Below are positions 18,970 through 27,190 of a DNA stretch of 64,000 bases, in pieces. A program made the position numbers and the translations under genes. Below the pieces are notes generated by a model. It saw only the letters and a list, made by a program, of their open reading frames with translations. It was not told the DNA's origin and did not search any database. Numbering within the stretch: position 1 is the first letter of the stretch; every line of letters starts with the position of its first letter. Where the stretch lies: assembly GCF_023147505.1 (NCBI RefSeq), contig NZ_JAHXPB010000011.1:1-64000 (forward strand), read 5' to 3'. The DNA comes from Brevundimonas sp. EYE_349 (GTDB taxonomy: Bacteria > Pseudomonadota > Alphaproteobacteria > Caulobacterales > Caulobacteraceae).

Positions 18970-20019
18970 TCAGGCCAGCGGCGTCCATTTTTCATTGTCG
19001 GCCAACGGCGCGAACAGCGCGTCCAGCGTCGCGTCGGAAACGCCCGACAGGTCCGCCGGAGACCATTTCGGCGCATTGTCCTTGTCCACGATCACGGCCC
19101 GCACGCCTTCCTGGAAGTCGTGCGTCGCGCCGATCCGGCCGCTGACGGCGTATTCTACGGCCATGTTGGCGTCGAAGGACGCTGCCTTCGTCCCCTCGCG
19201 GATGTGACGCAACGTGACCTTCAGCGAGGTCGGGGATTTGGTCTTCAACGTCGCCAGTTGCGAGACCGCCCAGTCCGATCCATCGGCTTGAAGCGCCGCG
19301 AAAATCTCCTCCACGGTGTCGAAGGCGAACAGCCGGTCGATGGCCTCGCGGCGGGACGCGAGCGGCGCAGGTCCGGCGTCCTTGGCGTGGCGCGCGGCCA
19401 CCGATGCTGGATCGGCGGGGTCGGCCAGCAGATCGGTCTTCAACGCCTCGATGCCCTCTGACGGCACGAAATGGGTGTGGATTCCCAGGCCCACTGTATC
19501 GGCCGCCTTCAGCCGTGCGCCGGTCAGGCCAATCCAGACGCCCGTCTGTCCGGGCAGGCGGGGCAGGAACCAGCCGCCTCCGACCTCAGGATACAGGCCG
19601 ATGCCCGTCTCCGGCATGGCGTAGGTGGTGCGTTCGGTGGCGATGCGGACATCCGCCGGTTCGGAAATCCCGACCCCGCCGCCCATGACGATGCCGTCCA
19701 CGATGGCGGTGATCGGCTTGGGATAGCCGAACATTAGCGCGTTCAGCTGATACTCCGCCTTGAAGAAGGCGCGCGCATCCACACCGTCGCCCGCGCCGCT
19801 TTCGGCGATCATGCGGATGTCGCCGCCCGCGCAGAACCCACGTTCGCCCGTATGATCGACCAGCACGGAGCGCACGGCCGCGTCGTCGCGCCAACTCAGC
19901 AGAGTGGCGATCATCGTTTCGCACATGGGCCGGTTCAGGGCGTGGATCGCCTTGGGCCGGTTCAGGGTGATGCGGCCGACGCCGTTCTCGATACGTGTGA
20001 TGATCTCGGCTTCGCTCAC
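18970..20019 (-). CDS. 3-hydroxyisobutyryl-CoA hydrolase (crotonase family)
   Basis: This 349-residue protein is longer than plain enoyl-CoA hydratases and has features of the HIBCH branch: ENGVGRITLNRPKAIHALN at the N-terminus, GFCAGGDIRMIAESG (oxyanion-hole glycines), MPETGIGLYPEVGGGWFLPRL, and HDFQEGVRAVIVDKDNAPKW near the C-terminus. It releases 3-hydroxyisobutyrate from its CoA ester in valine degradation. The GTG at 20019 overlaps the stop of the upstream dehydrogenase (GTGA) and has GGGAGA in front, which fixes the start. No separate methacrylyl-CoA hydratase is present in the operon, so that step must be encoded elsewhere or be shared. Confidence 0.85.
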   Translation of the reverse strand: MSEAEIITRIENGVGRITLNRPKAIHALNRPMCETMIATLLSWRDDAAVRSVLVDHTGERGFCAGGDIRMIAESGAGDGVDARAFFKAEYQLNALMFGYPKPITAIVDGIVMGGGVGISEPADVRIATERTTYAMPETGIGLYPEVGGGWFLPRLPGQTGVWIGLTGARLKAADTVGLGIHTHFVPSEGIEALKTDLLADPADPASVAARHAKDAGPAPLASRREAIDRLFAFDTVEEIFAALQADGSDWAVSQLATLKTKSPTSLKVTLRHIREGTKAASFDANMAVEYAVSGRIGATHDFQEGVRAVIVDKDNAPKWSPADLSGVSDATLDALFAPLADNEKWTPLA

Positions 20020-21152
20020 TTGGCCATCTCCCGCGCGATAATCACGCGCATGATCTCGTTCGTGCCTTCCAGGATGCGGTGGACCCGCAGGTCGCGCACG
20101 ATCCGTTCCAGCGGATAGTCCTTCAGATAGCCATATCCGCCGTGCAGTTGCAGCGCCTCGTCGGCGATCTGGAAACAGGCGTCCGTGGCCAGCCGCTTGG
20201 CCATGGCGCACCATTTGGTCTTTTCGGGGTGGTCGTTGTCGAGGGCCCAGGCGCCGCGCAGCACCATCAGACGCGCCGCCTCAAGGTCCGTCGCCATGTC
20301 GGCCAGGCGGAACTGCAGCGCCTGAAATTCGGCCAGCGGTTTGCCGAACTGTTTGCGCGTGGCGACATAGCTCAGCGCCGTCTCAAGCGCCAGCCGCGCC
20401 CCGCCCAGCGAACAGGCTGCGATGTTCAGCCGCCCGCCGTCCAGACCGGCCATGGCGTAGCGGAAACCCGCCCCCTCTTCGCCCAGCAGATTGGCGACTG
20501 GCACGCGGCAGTCGTCGAACTGGACGACGGCGGTCGGCTGGGCGTTCCAACCCATCTTCTTTTCCTGCGCGCCGAACGACAGGCCGGGCGTGCCGGCCTC
20601 GACAACGATGGCGCTGACGCCTTTAGCCCCCTCCCCGCCCGTACGGACCATGACGACATAGACATCCGATGTGCCCGCGCCGGAGATGAAGGCCTTGGAG
20701 CCGTTCAGCACGAAATGATCGCCGTCCCGCAACGCCGTCGTCCGCAGCGCCGCCGCGTCGGAGCCCGAGCCCGGCTCAGTCAGGCAGTAAGAGGCGATCC
20801 TGTCCATCGTCACCAGCGAGGGCACGAACCGCGCCCGCAGATCGTCCGATCCGAAACGGTCGATCATGGACGTCGCCATATTGTGGATCGAGATGAAGGC
20901 CGCGGTGGCCACGTCGCCGCGCGACAACTCCTCGAAGATGAGCGCCGCCTCGACCCGGCCCAGGGCCATGCCGCCGTGTTCCTCGCCGGTGTAGATGCCG
21001 CAGAAGCCCATCTCGGCCGCCTGTTTCATCACATCGACGGGGAAATACTTGTCCTCGTCCCAGCGGGCCGAATGGGGCGCCAGTTCGGCGTCTGCGAAAA
21101 CGCGCGCCGCGTCCTGAATGGCGCGCTGATCGTCGGTAAGGGCGAAATCCAT
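20016..21152 (-). CDS. Acyl-CoA dehydrogenase, probably isobutyryl-CoA specific
   Basis: This 378-residue flavoenzyme has the acyl-CoA dehydrogenase layout: an N-terminal helical domain (FALTDDQRAIQDAARVFAD), the signature YCLTEPGSGSDAAALRTTA, the middle beta domain, and a C-terminal helical domain with RKQFGKPLAEFQALQFRLADM. The segment LERIVRDLRVHRILEGTNEIMRVIIAR carries the catalytic-base region. With mmsA, mmsB and the hydrolase alongside, the likely substrate is isobutyryl-CoA from valine. The FAD partner would be an electron-transfer flavoprotein encoded elsewhere. The stop overlaps the hydrolase start by four bases. It is separated from mmsA by a stretch holding two hairpin repeats, which may separate or tune expression. 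Confidence 0.88.
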   Translation of the reverse strand: MDFALTDDQRAIQDAARVFADAELAPHSARWDEDKYFPVDVMKQAAEMGFCGIYTGEEHGGMALGRVEAALIFEELSRGDVATAAFISIHNMATSMIDRFGSDDLRARFVPSLVTMDRIASYCLTEPGSGSDAAALRTTALRDGDHFVLNGSKAFISGAGTSDVYVVMVRTGGEGAKGVSAIVVEAGTPGLSFGAQEKKMGWNAQPTAVVQFDDCRVPVANLLGEEGAGFRYAMAGLDGGRLNIAACSLGGARLALETALSYVATRKQFGKPLAEFQALQFRLADMATDLEAARLMVLRGAWALDNDHPEKTKWCAMAKRLATDACFQIADEALQLHGGYGYLKDYPLERIVRDLRVHRILEGTNEIMRVIIAREMAK

Positions 21153-21181
21153 ATCTCGTCACTCCCCGCCCCTCGCCCGTC

Positions 21182-21204
21182 ATCCTCGGACTTGACCCGA
21201 GGAT
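21182..21204. repeat. Palindromic hairpin repeat, copy 1
   Basis: ATCCTCGG and CCGAGGAT (8-base perfect arms) enclose ACTTGAC. The core CTCGG..TTGACCCGAGG resembles short dispersed palindromes common between genes in related alphaproteobacteria. A relative lies 56 bases away. Confidence 0.6.
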
Positions 21205-21259
21205 CGGAGGCGGGAGCGTCTGTGCGTCCGCGTTATCGCACAAGCGGCGGACAATCCGG

Positions 21260-21280
21260 CCCTCGGGTCAAACCCGAGGG
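21260..21280. repeat. Palindromic hairpin repeat, copy 2
   Basis: CCCTCGGGT and ACCCGAGGG (9-base perfect arms) enclose CAA. It shares the CCTCGG..TCAA.CCGAGG core with copy 1. It lies 16 bases beyond the mmsA stop and could end or stabilise that transcript. Confidence 0.6.
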
Positions 21281-21295
21281 TCACGGCGTTTGCTA

Positions 21296-22798
21296 TCAGC
21301 GCATCGTCGGAATGACGAACGACGAATCCGAATGCTCAAGCGCGCTGTCGGGCCAGCGGGCGGTGACGGTCTTGGTCTTGGTCCAGAAGCGGACGCCCTC
21401 CATGCCGTGCTGGTTGATGTCGCCGAAGGCCGAGCGCTTCCAGCCGCCGAAGGTGTGATAGGCGACCGGCACCGGGATCGGCACATTGATCCCGACCATG
21501 CCGACGTTGACCCGGGCGGCGAAGTCGCGGGCCGCACGGCCGTTTTGGGTGAAGATGGCGACGCCGTTGCCGTACTGGTGGTTCGACGGCAGAGCCAGCG
21601 CCTCCTCGAACGTCTCGGCCCGCACGATCTGCAGCACGGGACCGAAGATTTCTTCCTGATAGGACGACATCTCGGGCTTCACATGGTCGAACAGCGACGG
21701 GCCGATGAAGTATCCCTTCTCGTGGCCCTGGAGGCTGAAGTCGCGGCCGTCCACGACCAGTTCGGCGCCTTCCTGCACGCCCTTCTCGATCCAGCCGGCG
21801 ATGCGATCGCGGTGCTGGGCGGTGACGACGGGGCCGTAGTGGGCGCCCGCGTCTGTCGAGACGCCGACCCGCATCGACGGGATTTCGGCGACCATCCGCT
21901 CGCGCAGTTCGTCCGCCGTCTTCTTGCCGACCGGCACGACGACCGGCAGGGCCATGCAGCGTTCGCCCGCCGAGCCATAAGCCGCGCCGGACAGGTCCTT
22001 GATCACCTGATCCATGTCTGCGTTAGGCAAGACGATGCCGTGGTTCTTGGCGCCGCCCATGGCCTGGACCCGCTTATGATTGGCCGCCCCGGTCTGATAA
22101 ACATAGTGGGCGATGTCGGACGACCCGACGAAGCTGACGGCGTGGACCAGCGGGTGGGTCAGGATGGCGTCGACCGCCGTCTTGTCGCCATGCACCACAT
22201 TCAGCACGCCGTTAGGCGCACCGGCTTCCAGCATCAGTTCGGCCAGACGCACCGGCACCGACGGATCGCGCTCGGACGGCTTCAGGACGAAGGTGTTGCC
22301 GACCGCGATGGCCACGCCGAACATCCACATCGGGATCATGGCCGGGAAGTTGAACGGGGTGATGCCCGCCACCACGCCCAGCGGCTGTCGCATCGAATAG
22401 ACGTCGATGCCGGGCCCGGCGCCATAGGTGTATTCGCCCTTCAAGGCGTGCGGGATGCCGCAGGCGAACTCGATCACCTCCAACCCGCGCTGGATGTCGC
22501 CTTTGGAGTCGGCGATGACCTTGCCATGTTCGCTGGACAGCAGTTCGGCCAGTTCGTCCATGTTCGCCTCAACCAGGCGCTTGAACTCGAACATAACGCG
22601 GGCGCGGCGCTGGGGGTTGGTGCTGGACCAGCCGTCAAAGGCGTTCTGCGCCGCCTGAACCGCGCGATCAACCTCGCCCGTCGTGGCCAGTTGCACGCGG
22701 GCCTGAACCTCGCCGGTGTTGGGATTGAACACGTCGGCGAAACGGCCGGACGCGCCGTCAAAGGCGGCGCCGTCGACGAAATGGCGGATGTCGCGCAT
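21296..22798 (-). CDS. mmsA: Methylmalonate-semialdehyde dehydrogenase (acylating)
   Basis: This 500-residue aldehyde dehydrogenase converts methylmalonate semialdehyde to propionyl-CoA, the last step of valine catabolism. It has the MMSDH signature ITPFNFPAMIPMWMFGVAIA, the NAD-binding segment FVGSSDIAHYVYQTGA, the catalytic-cysteine motif GSAGERCMALPVVVPVG (Cys near 285) and EEIFGPVLQIVRA. The MMSDH-like GGAKNHGIVLPNAD segment is present. The ATG at 22798 follows GGGAG; the open frame further upstream runs into the regulatory region and is not coding. The gene is transcribed divergently from a LysR gene across a region with a good inverted repeat. Its product feeds the methylcitrate genes at 39-46 kb. 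Confidence 0.93.
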   Translation of the reverse strand: MRDIRHFVDGAAFDGASGRFADVFNPNTGEVQARVQLATTGEVDRAVQAAQNAFDGWSSTNPQRRARVMFEFKRLVEANMDELAELLSSEHGKVIADSKGDIQRGLEVIEFACGIPHALKGEYTYGAGPGIDVYSMRQPLGVVAGITPFNFPAMIPMWMFGVAIAVGNTFVLKPSERDPSVPVRLAELMLEAGAPNGVLNVVHGDKTAVDAILTHPLVHAVSFVGSSDIAHYVYQTGAANHKRVQAMGGAKNHGIVLPNADMDQVIKDLSGAAYGSAGERCMALPVVVPVGKKTADELRERMVAEIPSMRVGVSTDAGAHYGPVVTAQHRDRIAGWIEKGVQEGAELVVDGRDFSLQGHEKGYFIGPSLFDHVKPEMSSYQEEIFGPVLQIVRAETFEEALALPSNHQYGNGVAIFTQNGRAARDFAARVNVGMVGINVPIPVPVAYHTFGGWKRSAFGDINQHGMEGVRFWTKTKTVTARWPDSALEHSDSSFVIPTMR

Positions 22799-22868
22799 GG
22801 CTGCAGATCTCCCGTGATCGTTATTCTTGTGGCCCTCTCTTGCTAGCATCGCCGCACAAGGCTCGATA

Positions 22869-22904
22869 ATGCGAAATTGCAGGAATCGATCTGCATTTTT
22901 GCAT
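22869..22904. promoter_or_regulatory. LysR-type operator between mmsA and the LysR gene
   Basis: Left arm ATGCGAAATTGCAG (22869-22882) and right arm CTGCATTTTTGCAT (22891-22904) are inverted copies matching at 12 of 14 positions, around GAATCGAT. It sits in the 117-base divergent gap, the classical position for a LysR regulator site. Confidence 0.6.
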
Positions 22905-22915
22905 GAGCGAGGGTC

Positions 22916-23806
22916 ATGTTCGACTGGGACGATCTGCGCATCTTCGTCGCAGCCGCACGGGCGGGGTCGCTGGGGGGCGCTGCGCAACGGCTGGGGGTGG
23001 ACGCCGCGACCGTGGGCCGCCGGGTCGCCCGGCTGGAGAGCGCGCTGAAATCGACGCTGGTGGTGCGCTCCACCACCGGACTTCATCTGACGGCGGCCGG
23101 CGCCCAGCTTCTGGACATTGGACTGGAGGCCGAGGGGGCGATGGAGGCGGTGGCGCGCGTCACCCAGCCGGACACCCTAGCTGGCGTGGTGCGCATCAGC
23201 GCCTCCGAAGGCTTCGGCGTCACCCTGATGGCCCCCGCGCTGGCCGGATTGGGTCGCGCCAGTCCCGGCCTTCGGATCGAACTGGCCGCCAACGCCGGCT
23301 TCCTGTCGCCCAGCCGCCGCGAGGTGGACATGGCCATCACCCTGGCGGCGCCCGATGCGGCGCGGCTGATCGTGGAGCCGCTGACGCCCTATCAACTGGC
23401 CCTGTACGCCGCGCCCGACTATGTGGCCCACCATGGCGCGCCCGATACTGTCGAGGCCCTGAGCGGCTTCGACATCGTGGGCTATATCGACGATCTGATC
23501 TATGCGCCCGAGCTTCGCTATCTGGACGAGATCCGACCCGGCCTGACGCCGCACCTGGGGTCGTCCTCGATCCGTGCGCAGAGAGAGATCATCGCGGCCG
23601 GCGGCGGGATCGGCGTCCTGCCGTGTTTCATGGCGACGGGACTTCAGCGCGTGGCGCCCGACGTGCTGATCGAGCGACGATTCTGGCTGGCCACCCACCG
23701 CGAGGTGCACGACACCGCGCGCCTGCGCACAGTCCGAACATGGCTGAAGACGCTGTGCGCCGACCACCGCGACCGTTTGCGGCCCTTCGCGACTCCCTCG
23801 GTCTGA
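22916..23806 (+). CDS. LysR-family regulator of the valine operon
   Basis: This 296-residue protein has an N-terminal winged helix-turn-helix (WDDLRIFVAAARAGSLGGAAQRLGVDAATVGRRVARLE, residues 4-41), the standard linker helix and an effector domain. It is divergent from mmsA with 117 bases between the starts, so it most likely activates the valine-catabolism genes and controls itself. The inducer cannot be read from sequence; a valine breakdown intermediate is the obvious guess. GAGGGTC lies just before the ATG. The C-terminal end is complete and is followed by a weak hairpin (23813-23843). Confidence 0.85.
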   Translation: MFDWDDLRIFVAAARAGSLGGAAQRLGVDAATVGRRVARLESALKSTLVVRSTTGLHLTAAGAQLLDIGLEAEGAMEAVARVTQPDTLAGVVRISASEGFGVTLMAPALAGLGRASPGLRIELAANAGFLSPSRREVDMAITLAAPDAARLIVEPLTPYQLALYAAPDYVAHHGAPDTVEALSGFDIVGYIDDLIYAPELRYLDEIRPGLTPHLGSSSIRAQREIIAAGGGIGVLPCFMATGLQRVAPDVLIERRFWLATHREVHDTARLRTVRTWLKTLCADHRDRLRPFATPSV

Positions 23807-23812
23807 CGCCGC

Positions 23813-23843
23813 CTGTGTTTCGGATGACACGACCCGAACACAG
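23813..23843 (+). terminator. Possible weak hairpin after the LysR gene
   Basis: CTGTGTT (23813-23819) and AACACAG (23837-23843) pair perfectly, with partial extension inwards. Only a short T-poor tail follows, so it is a weak terminator candidate. Confidence 0.3.
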
Positions 23844-23905
23844 TTCGTCAGGCGATGGAACATCGGCCGCGGTCAAATCTTAATAGGGCGTAAGCGAGAC
23901 ACGCC

Positions 23906-24232
23906 ATGACCCTGATCCTCGGCCTGACCCTGATGACCACCCTGCTGGGCGCACCCGCCGACGCCCTGCCGCGCGAGCGCGCCGGCTTCAGGCCGGCGCA
24001 AGTACAGAAGGCGTCGGTTGCGCCCCAGGACCGTTTCAGCGTGCGTCTACGCTGCACCGCCCTGGCGTCCGGTCATGTCACAGACTGCGTGGTTCTGGAG
24101 GAAACCAAGCCTGGCTACGGCTTTGGCGAAGCGGCCCTGGCCCTGATGAACGATGCGCAGGTCACGCCTATCACCGAACAGGGCCGCGCGGTGGATGCCC
24201 AATTCGAACGCACGATCGACTTTACGCCGTAA
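23906..24232 (+). CDS. Small secreted protein, TonB C-terminal-like fold
   Basis: This 108-residue protein has an N-terminal signal-like segment (MTLILGLTLMTTLLGAPADA). The domain that follows (FSVRLRCTALASGHVTDCVVLEETKPGYGFGEAALALMNDAQVTP...RAVDAQFERTIDF) resembles the C-terminal domain of TonB-like energy transducers: a variable strand, then a helix with EAAL, then the closing strand. There is no proline-rich linker or membrane anchor, so it is not a working TonB. It may be periplasmic. Two cysteines could pair. Its 3' end overlaps the convergent MerR gene by 11 bases. The function is unknown. Confidence 0.6.
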   Translation: MTLILGLTLMTTLLGAPADALPRERAGFRPAQVQKASVAPQDRFSVRLRCTALASGHVTDCVVLEETKPGYGFGEAALALMNDAQVTPITEQGRAVDAQFERTIDFTP

Positions 24233-24617
24233 TCGGTCGTTCGAACGCCTTCAGGATGGGGCACGGCCCCTCCTCGTTGCGCGCGCAGTCGGACGCCAGG
24301 CGCTGAAGCGCAGCCCGCGCCGCCTGCATATCGGCGATCTGACGATCCAGTTCCGCGATGCGCGACTTCGCCATGGCCCGGACCCTGGTTCGATCCGCGC
24401 CTGAATCCAACGTCAGCAGTTCGCCGATCTGCGCCAGGGTGAACCCTGCCGTCTGGGCCTGACGGATGAAGCGCAGCCGGTCCGCATCGGCTGGCCCATA
24501 GCGCCGCGTCGTGCCGTCTCCCACCGGCGTCTCCAGCAGGCCGCGCCGCTGATAATAGCGGATCGTCTCCACCCCGACCGCCCCCGCCTTGGCCAGCCCG
24601 CCGATCGTCATCGCCAT
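24222..24617 (-). CDS. MerR-family, CueR-like copper-responsive regulator
   Basis: This 131-residue protein has a MerR N-terminal helix-turn-helix (TIGGLAKAGAVGVETIRYYQRRGLLE), a dimerisation coiled coil (SRIAELDRQIADMQAARAALQRL) and a C-terminal metal loop, CARNEEGPCPIL. The Cys-X7-Cys-Pro-Ile spacing matches the Cu(I)-binding loop of CueR. In Hg-sensing MerR a further Cys lies before the coiled coil; here the corresponding stretch (DSGADRTRV) has none. It is divergent from glutaredoxin/copA/copB genes across a promoter with a MerR-type palindrome, so it most likely activates those genes when copper rises. The ATG at 24617 is used; a second ATG at 24611 would drop two residues. It overlaps the convergent upstream gene by 11 bases. 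Confidence 0.8.
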   Translation of the reverse strand: MAMTIGGLAKAGAVGVETIRYYQRRGLLETPVGDGTTRRYGPADADRLRFIRQAQTAGFTLAQIGELLTLDSGADRTRVRAMAKSRIAELDRQIADMQAARAALQRLASDCARNEEGPCPILKAFERPITA

Positions 24618-24620
24618 CGC

Positions 24621-24653
24621 TTGACTCCGTACCATGGTACAGACCCTACAGGG
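24621..24653 (+). promoter_or_regulatory. MerR-type promoter of the copper operon
   Basis: TTGACT (24621-24626) is a good -35. The perfect palindrome GTACCATGGTAC (24629-24640) fills the spacer, and a CCTACA-like -10 lies about 18-19 bases downstream. A long spacer with a central dyad is typical of MerR/CueR-activated promoters. Reading on the plus strand it would drive the copper genes. Confidence 0.7.
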
Positions 24654-24687
24654 GGTGCAGCCCGTTGTCAGCCCGTCTGGATCTTCG

Positions 24688-25434
24688 ATGCCGCACCCCG
24701 AAAAGACCGCCATCCTGTATCGAATGGTCATGCCGGAACACGTTTGCCCGTATGGCCGGAAATCGCTGTGGCTGCTGAAACGCAAGGGCTACCAGGTCGA
24801 TGATCGCCATCTGACGAGCCGCGCCGAGACCGACGCCTTCAAGGCCCAGCACGACGTCAAGACCACGCCCCAGACCTTCATCGCCGGCCAGCGCATCGGC
24901 GGCCATGACGACCTGCGCCGGTTTTTCGGACAGAGCGTCCCGGCGCCGGGGCAGACCAGCTATACGCCCGTCCTCGCCGTATTCGCCGTCGCCCTGCTGA
25001 TCGCCGCCGCCATCGCCTGGCTGCGGTTCGGAACCCTGGTCAGCCTGTCGATCCTGCCCAACTTCATCGCGACGGCCATGTGCCTGCTGGCCATGCTGAA
25101 GCTGCAGGATGTCGAGAAATTCTCGACCATGTTCCTGAACTATGACCTTCTCGCGCAGAAATGGCCGGGCTACGGCTATGTCTATCCCTTCGCGGAACTG
25201 GGCGCGGGCGTCCTGATGCTGGCGGGCGCGCTGACCTGGCTGTCGGCGCCGGTCGCCCTGTTCATCGGCGGCGTGGGCGCCGTCTCGGTGTTCAAGGCCG
25301 TCTATGTCGACAAGCGGGAGCTGAAATGCGCCTGCGTCGGAGGGGCGTCCAACGTGCCGCTGGGCTTCGTCAGCCTGACCGAGAACCTGATGATGATCGC
25401 CATGGCGGCCGCCCTGCTGGTCATGGCCGTATGA
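24688..25434 (+). CDS. Glutaredoxin-like/MauE-type membrane redox protein
   Basis: This protein of about 248 residues has an N-terminal glutaredoxin-like domain (AILYRMVMPEHVCPYGRKSLWLLKRKGYQVDDRHL...TTPQTFIAGQRIGGHDDLRRFF), with CPYG in place of the usual CPYC. At least four hydrophobic helices follow, resembling MauE/DoxX-type membrane redox proteins, with a CAC pair near the C-terminus (KRELKCACVGG). It is probably an inner-membrane thiol-redox partner for copper handling or disulfide chemistry. It is the first gene of the copper operon. The start is uncertain: the ATG at 24634 lies inside the promoter, so ATG 24688 is used although no strong ribosome site precedes it; GTG 24655 is an alternative. 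Confidence 0.7.
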   Translation: MPHPEKTAILYRMVMPEHVCPYGRKSLWLLKRKGYQVDDRHLTSRAETDAFKAQHDVKTTPQTFIAGQRIGGHDDLRRFFGQSVPAPGQTSYTPVLAVFAVALLIAAAIAWLRFGTLVSLSILPNFIATAMCLLAMLKLQDVEKFSTMFLNYDLLAQKWPGYGYVYPFAELGAGVLMLAGALTWLSAPVALFIGGVGAVSVFKAVYVDKRELKCACVGGASNVPLGFVSLTENLMMIAMAAALLVMAV

Positions 25435-25459
25435 CGCGCGGCCAAGGACGTATGAACGC

Positions 25460-27190
25460 ATGACCCAATTCCCCCTCGACCGCCGCAGCCTGTTGCGAGG
25501 GTTCGCGGCCGGCGGCGGCCTGATGGCGTTGCAGGCCGCCCTGCCCGCCTGGGCCCATACGGGATCACCCGGCTTGCCGAGCCTGACCGGCCCGAACATC
25601 GACCTGACAGTGGGCCATTCGCCGTTCACCGTGGGCGGACGCACGGGCCATGCGGTGACCGTCAACGGAACCCTCCCAGCCCCGCTCATCCGCCTGCGCG
25701 AAGGCCAGAACGCGCGGCTGACCGTCACCAACACCCTGGACGAAGACACCTCGATCCACTGGCACGGCCTGTTGCTGCCCTTCCAGATGGACGGGGTGCC
25801 GGGCATCAGCTTTCCCGGCATCAAGGCCGGCGAGACCTTCGTCTATGAGTTCCCGGTCATCCAGTCGGGCACCTACTGGTACCACAGCCATTCCAATCTG
25901 CAGGAGGCGATGGGCCACTACGGCCCCCTCGTCATCGACCCGGCGGGCGCCGATCCGGTCGCCTATGACCGCGAACACGTGCTGGTCCTGTCAGACTGGA
26001 GCTTCCTGCATCCGCACCAGATCCTGGACAAGCTGAAGAAGAGCCCCGGCTATTTCAACCGCCAGCGCACCACCCTGGCCGGCCTGATCGACGGGTCGGA
26101 CCGGATGAGCCCTGAGGAGCGGCGGATGTGGGGGGCGATGCGGATGGACCCGCGCGACATCCTGGACGTCAATGGCGCGACCTACACCTATCTGATCAAC
26201 GGCCATGGTCCGCAGGAAAACTGGACCGGCCTGTTCCGGCCCGGCGAGCGGGTGCGCCTGCGCATCATCAACGCCTCGGCCATGTCGATCTTCAACGTGC
26301 GGATTCCCGGCCTGGCCATGACCTTGGTCAACGCCGACGGCCAGAACGTGCGCCCGGTCGAGACCGACGAGTTCCAGATTTCGGTCGCCGAAACCTATGA
26401 CGTCATTGTTCGCCCCACCGAGGACCGCGCCTATACCATTGTGTCCGAGGCCATCGACCGATCCGGCATGGGCCGCGCCACCCTGGCGCCCCGCCTGGGC
26501 ATGGCGGCGGAGGTCCCGTCGCTGAGACCCGTTCCGAACCTGACCATGCGGGACATGGGCATGGGGAGCATGGGAGACATGGGGGACACGAACGGCATGG
26601 ACCACGACGGGATGGATCATGGCGGCATGTCCATGCGCGATCCGTCCAAGGCGCCGCCGGGCATGGCGGTGGGCGTCGGCGTGGACATGATCTCGCCCGC
26701 TCCTGCCGACCGGCTGGGCGAGCGACCGCTGGGGCTGAAGGACGCGCCGCACCGCGTGCTGGTCTATACCGATCTGGTTTCGCTGAACCCCAACACGGAC
26801 CGCCGCCCGCCGTCGCGCAGCCTGGAAATCCACCTGACCGGCAATATGGAGCGGTTCATGTGGGGTTTCGACGGGCGCAAGTTCTCGGAACTGGTCCAGC
26901 CGATCCGGTTCGAGCGCAACGAGCGGGTGCGCGTGACCCTGGTCAACGACACCATGATGTCCCACCCCATCCATCTGCACGGCCATTTCTTCGAACTGGT
27001 CACGGGCGGGCCGGCCGGTCATCAGCCGTTGAAGCACACGGTCAATGTCGCGCCGGGATCGAAGGTCACCTTCGACCTGACCGCCGATGCGCCGGGCGAC
27101 TGGGCCTTCCACTGTCACCTGCTGATGCACATGCACGCGGGCATGTTCAACGTCGTGACCGTGCGCCCGCTGCATGGAGGCGCCGCATGA
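25460..27190 (+). CDS. copA: Copper-resistance multicopper oxidase
   Basis: This 576-residue periplasmic multicopper oxidase oxidises Cu(I) and binds copper. Its Tat signal is MTQFPLDRRSLLRGFAAGGG, ending near AWA. Type 2/3 copper ligands are visible: IHWHG (about 99-103), YWYHSHS (about 139-145), HPIHLHGHFF and HCHLLMHMHAGMF near the C-terminus. A Met/His-rich insert (MRDMGMGSMGDMGDTNGMDHDGMDHGGM, about 356-385) is typical of CopA and would hold extra copper. It overlaps copB by four bases (ATGA). The C-terminal motif reads HMHAGM where many relatives have HMEAGM, probably harmless. Confidence 0.93.
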   Translation: MTQFPLDRRSLLRGFAAGGGLMALQAALPAWAHTGSPGLPSLTGPNIDLTVGHSPFTVGGRTGHAVTVNGTLPAPLIRLREGQNARLTVTNTLDEDTSIHWHGLLLPFQMDGVPGISFPGIKAGETFVYEFPVIQSGTYWYHSHSNLQEAMGHYGPLVIDPAGADPVAYDREHVLVLSDWSFLHPHQILDKLKKSPGYFNRQRTTLAGLIDGSDRMSPEERRMWGAMRMDPRDILDVNGATYTYLINGHGPQENWTGLFRPGERVRLRIINASAMSIFNVRIPGLAMTLVNADGQNVRPVETDEFQISVAETYDVIVRPTEDRAYTIVSEAIDRSGMGRATLAPRLGMAAEVPSLRPVPNLTMRDMGMGSMGDMGDTNGMDHDGMDHGGMSMRDPSKAPPGMAVGVGVDMISPAPADRLGERPLGLKDAPHRVLVYTDLVSLNPNTDRRPPSRSLEIHLTGNMERFMWGFDGRKFSELVQPIRFERNERVRVTLVNDTMMSHPIHLHGHFFELVTGGPAGHQPLKHTVNVAPGSKVTFDLTADAPGDWAFHCHLLMHMHAGMFNVVTVRPLHGGAA

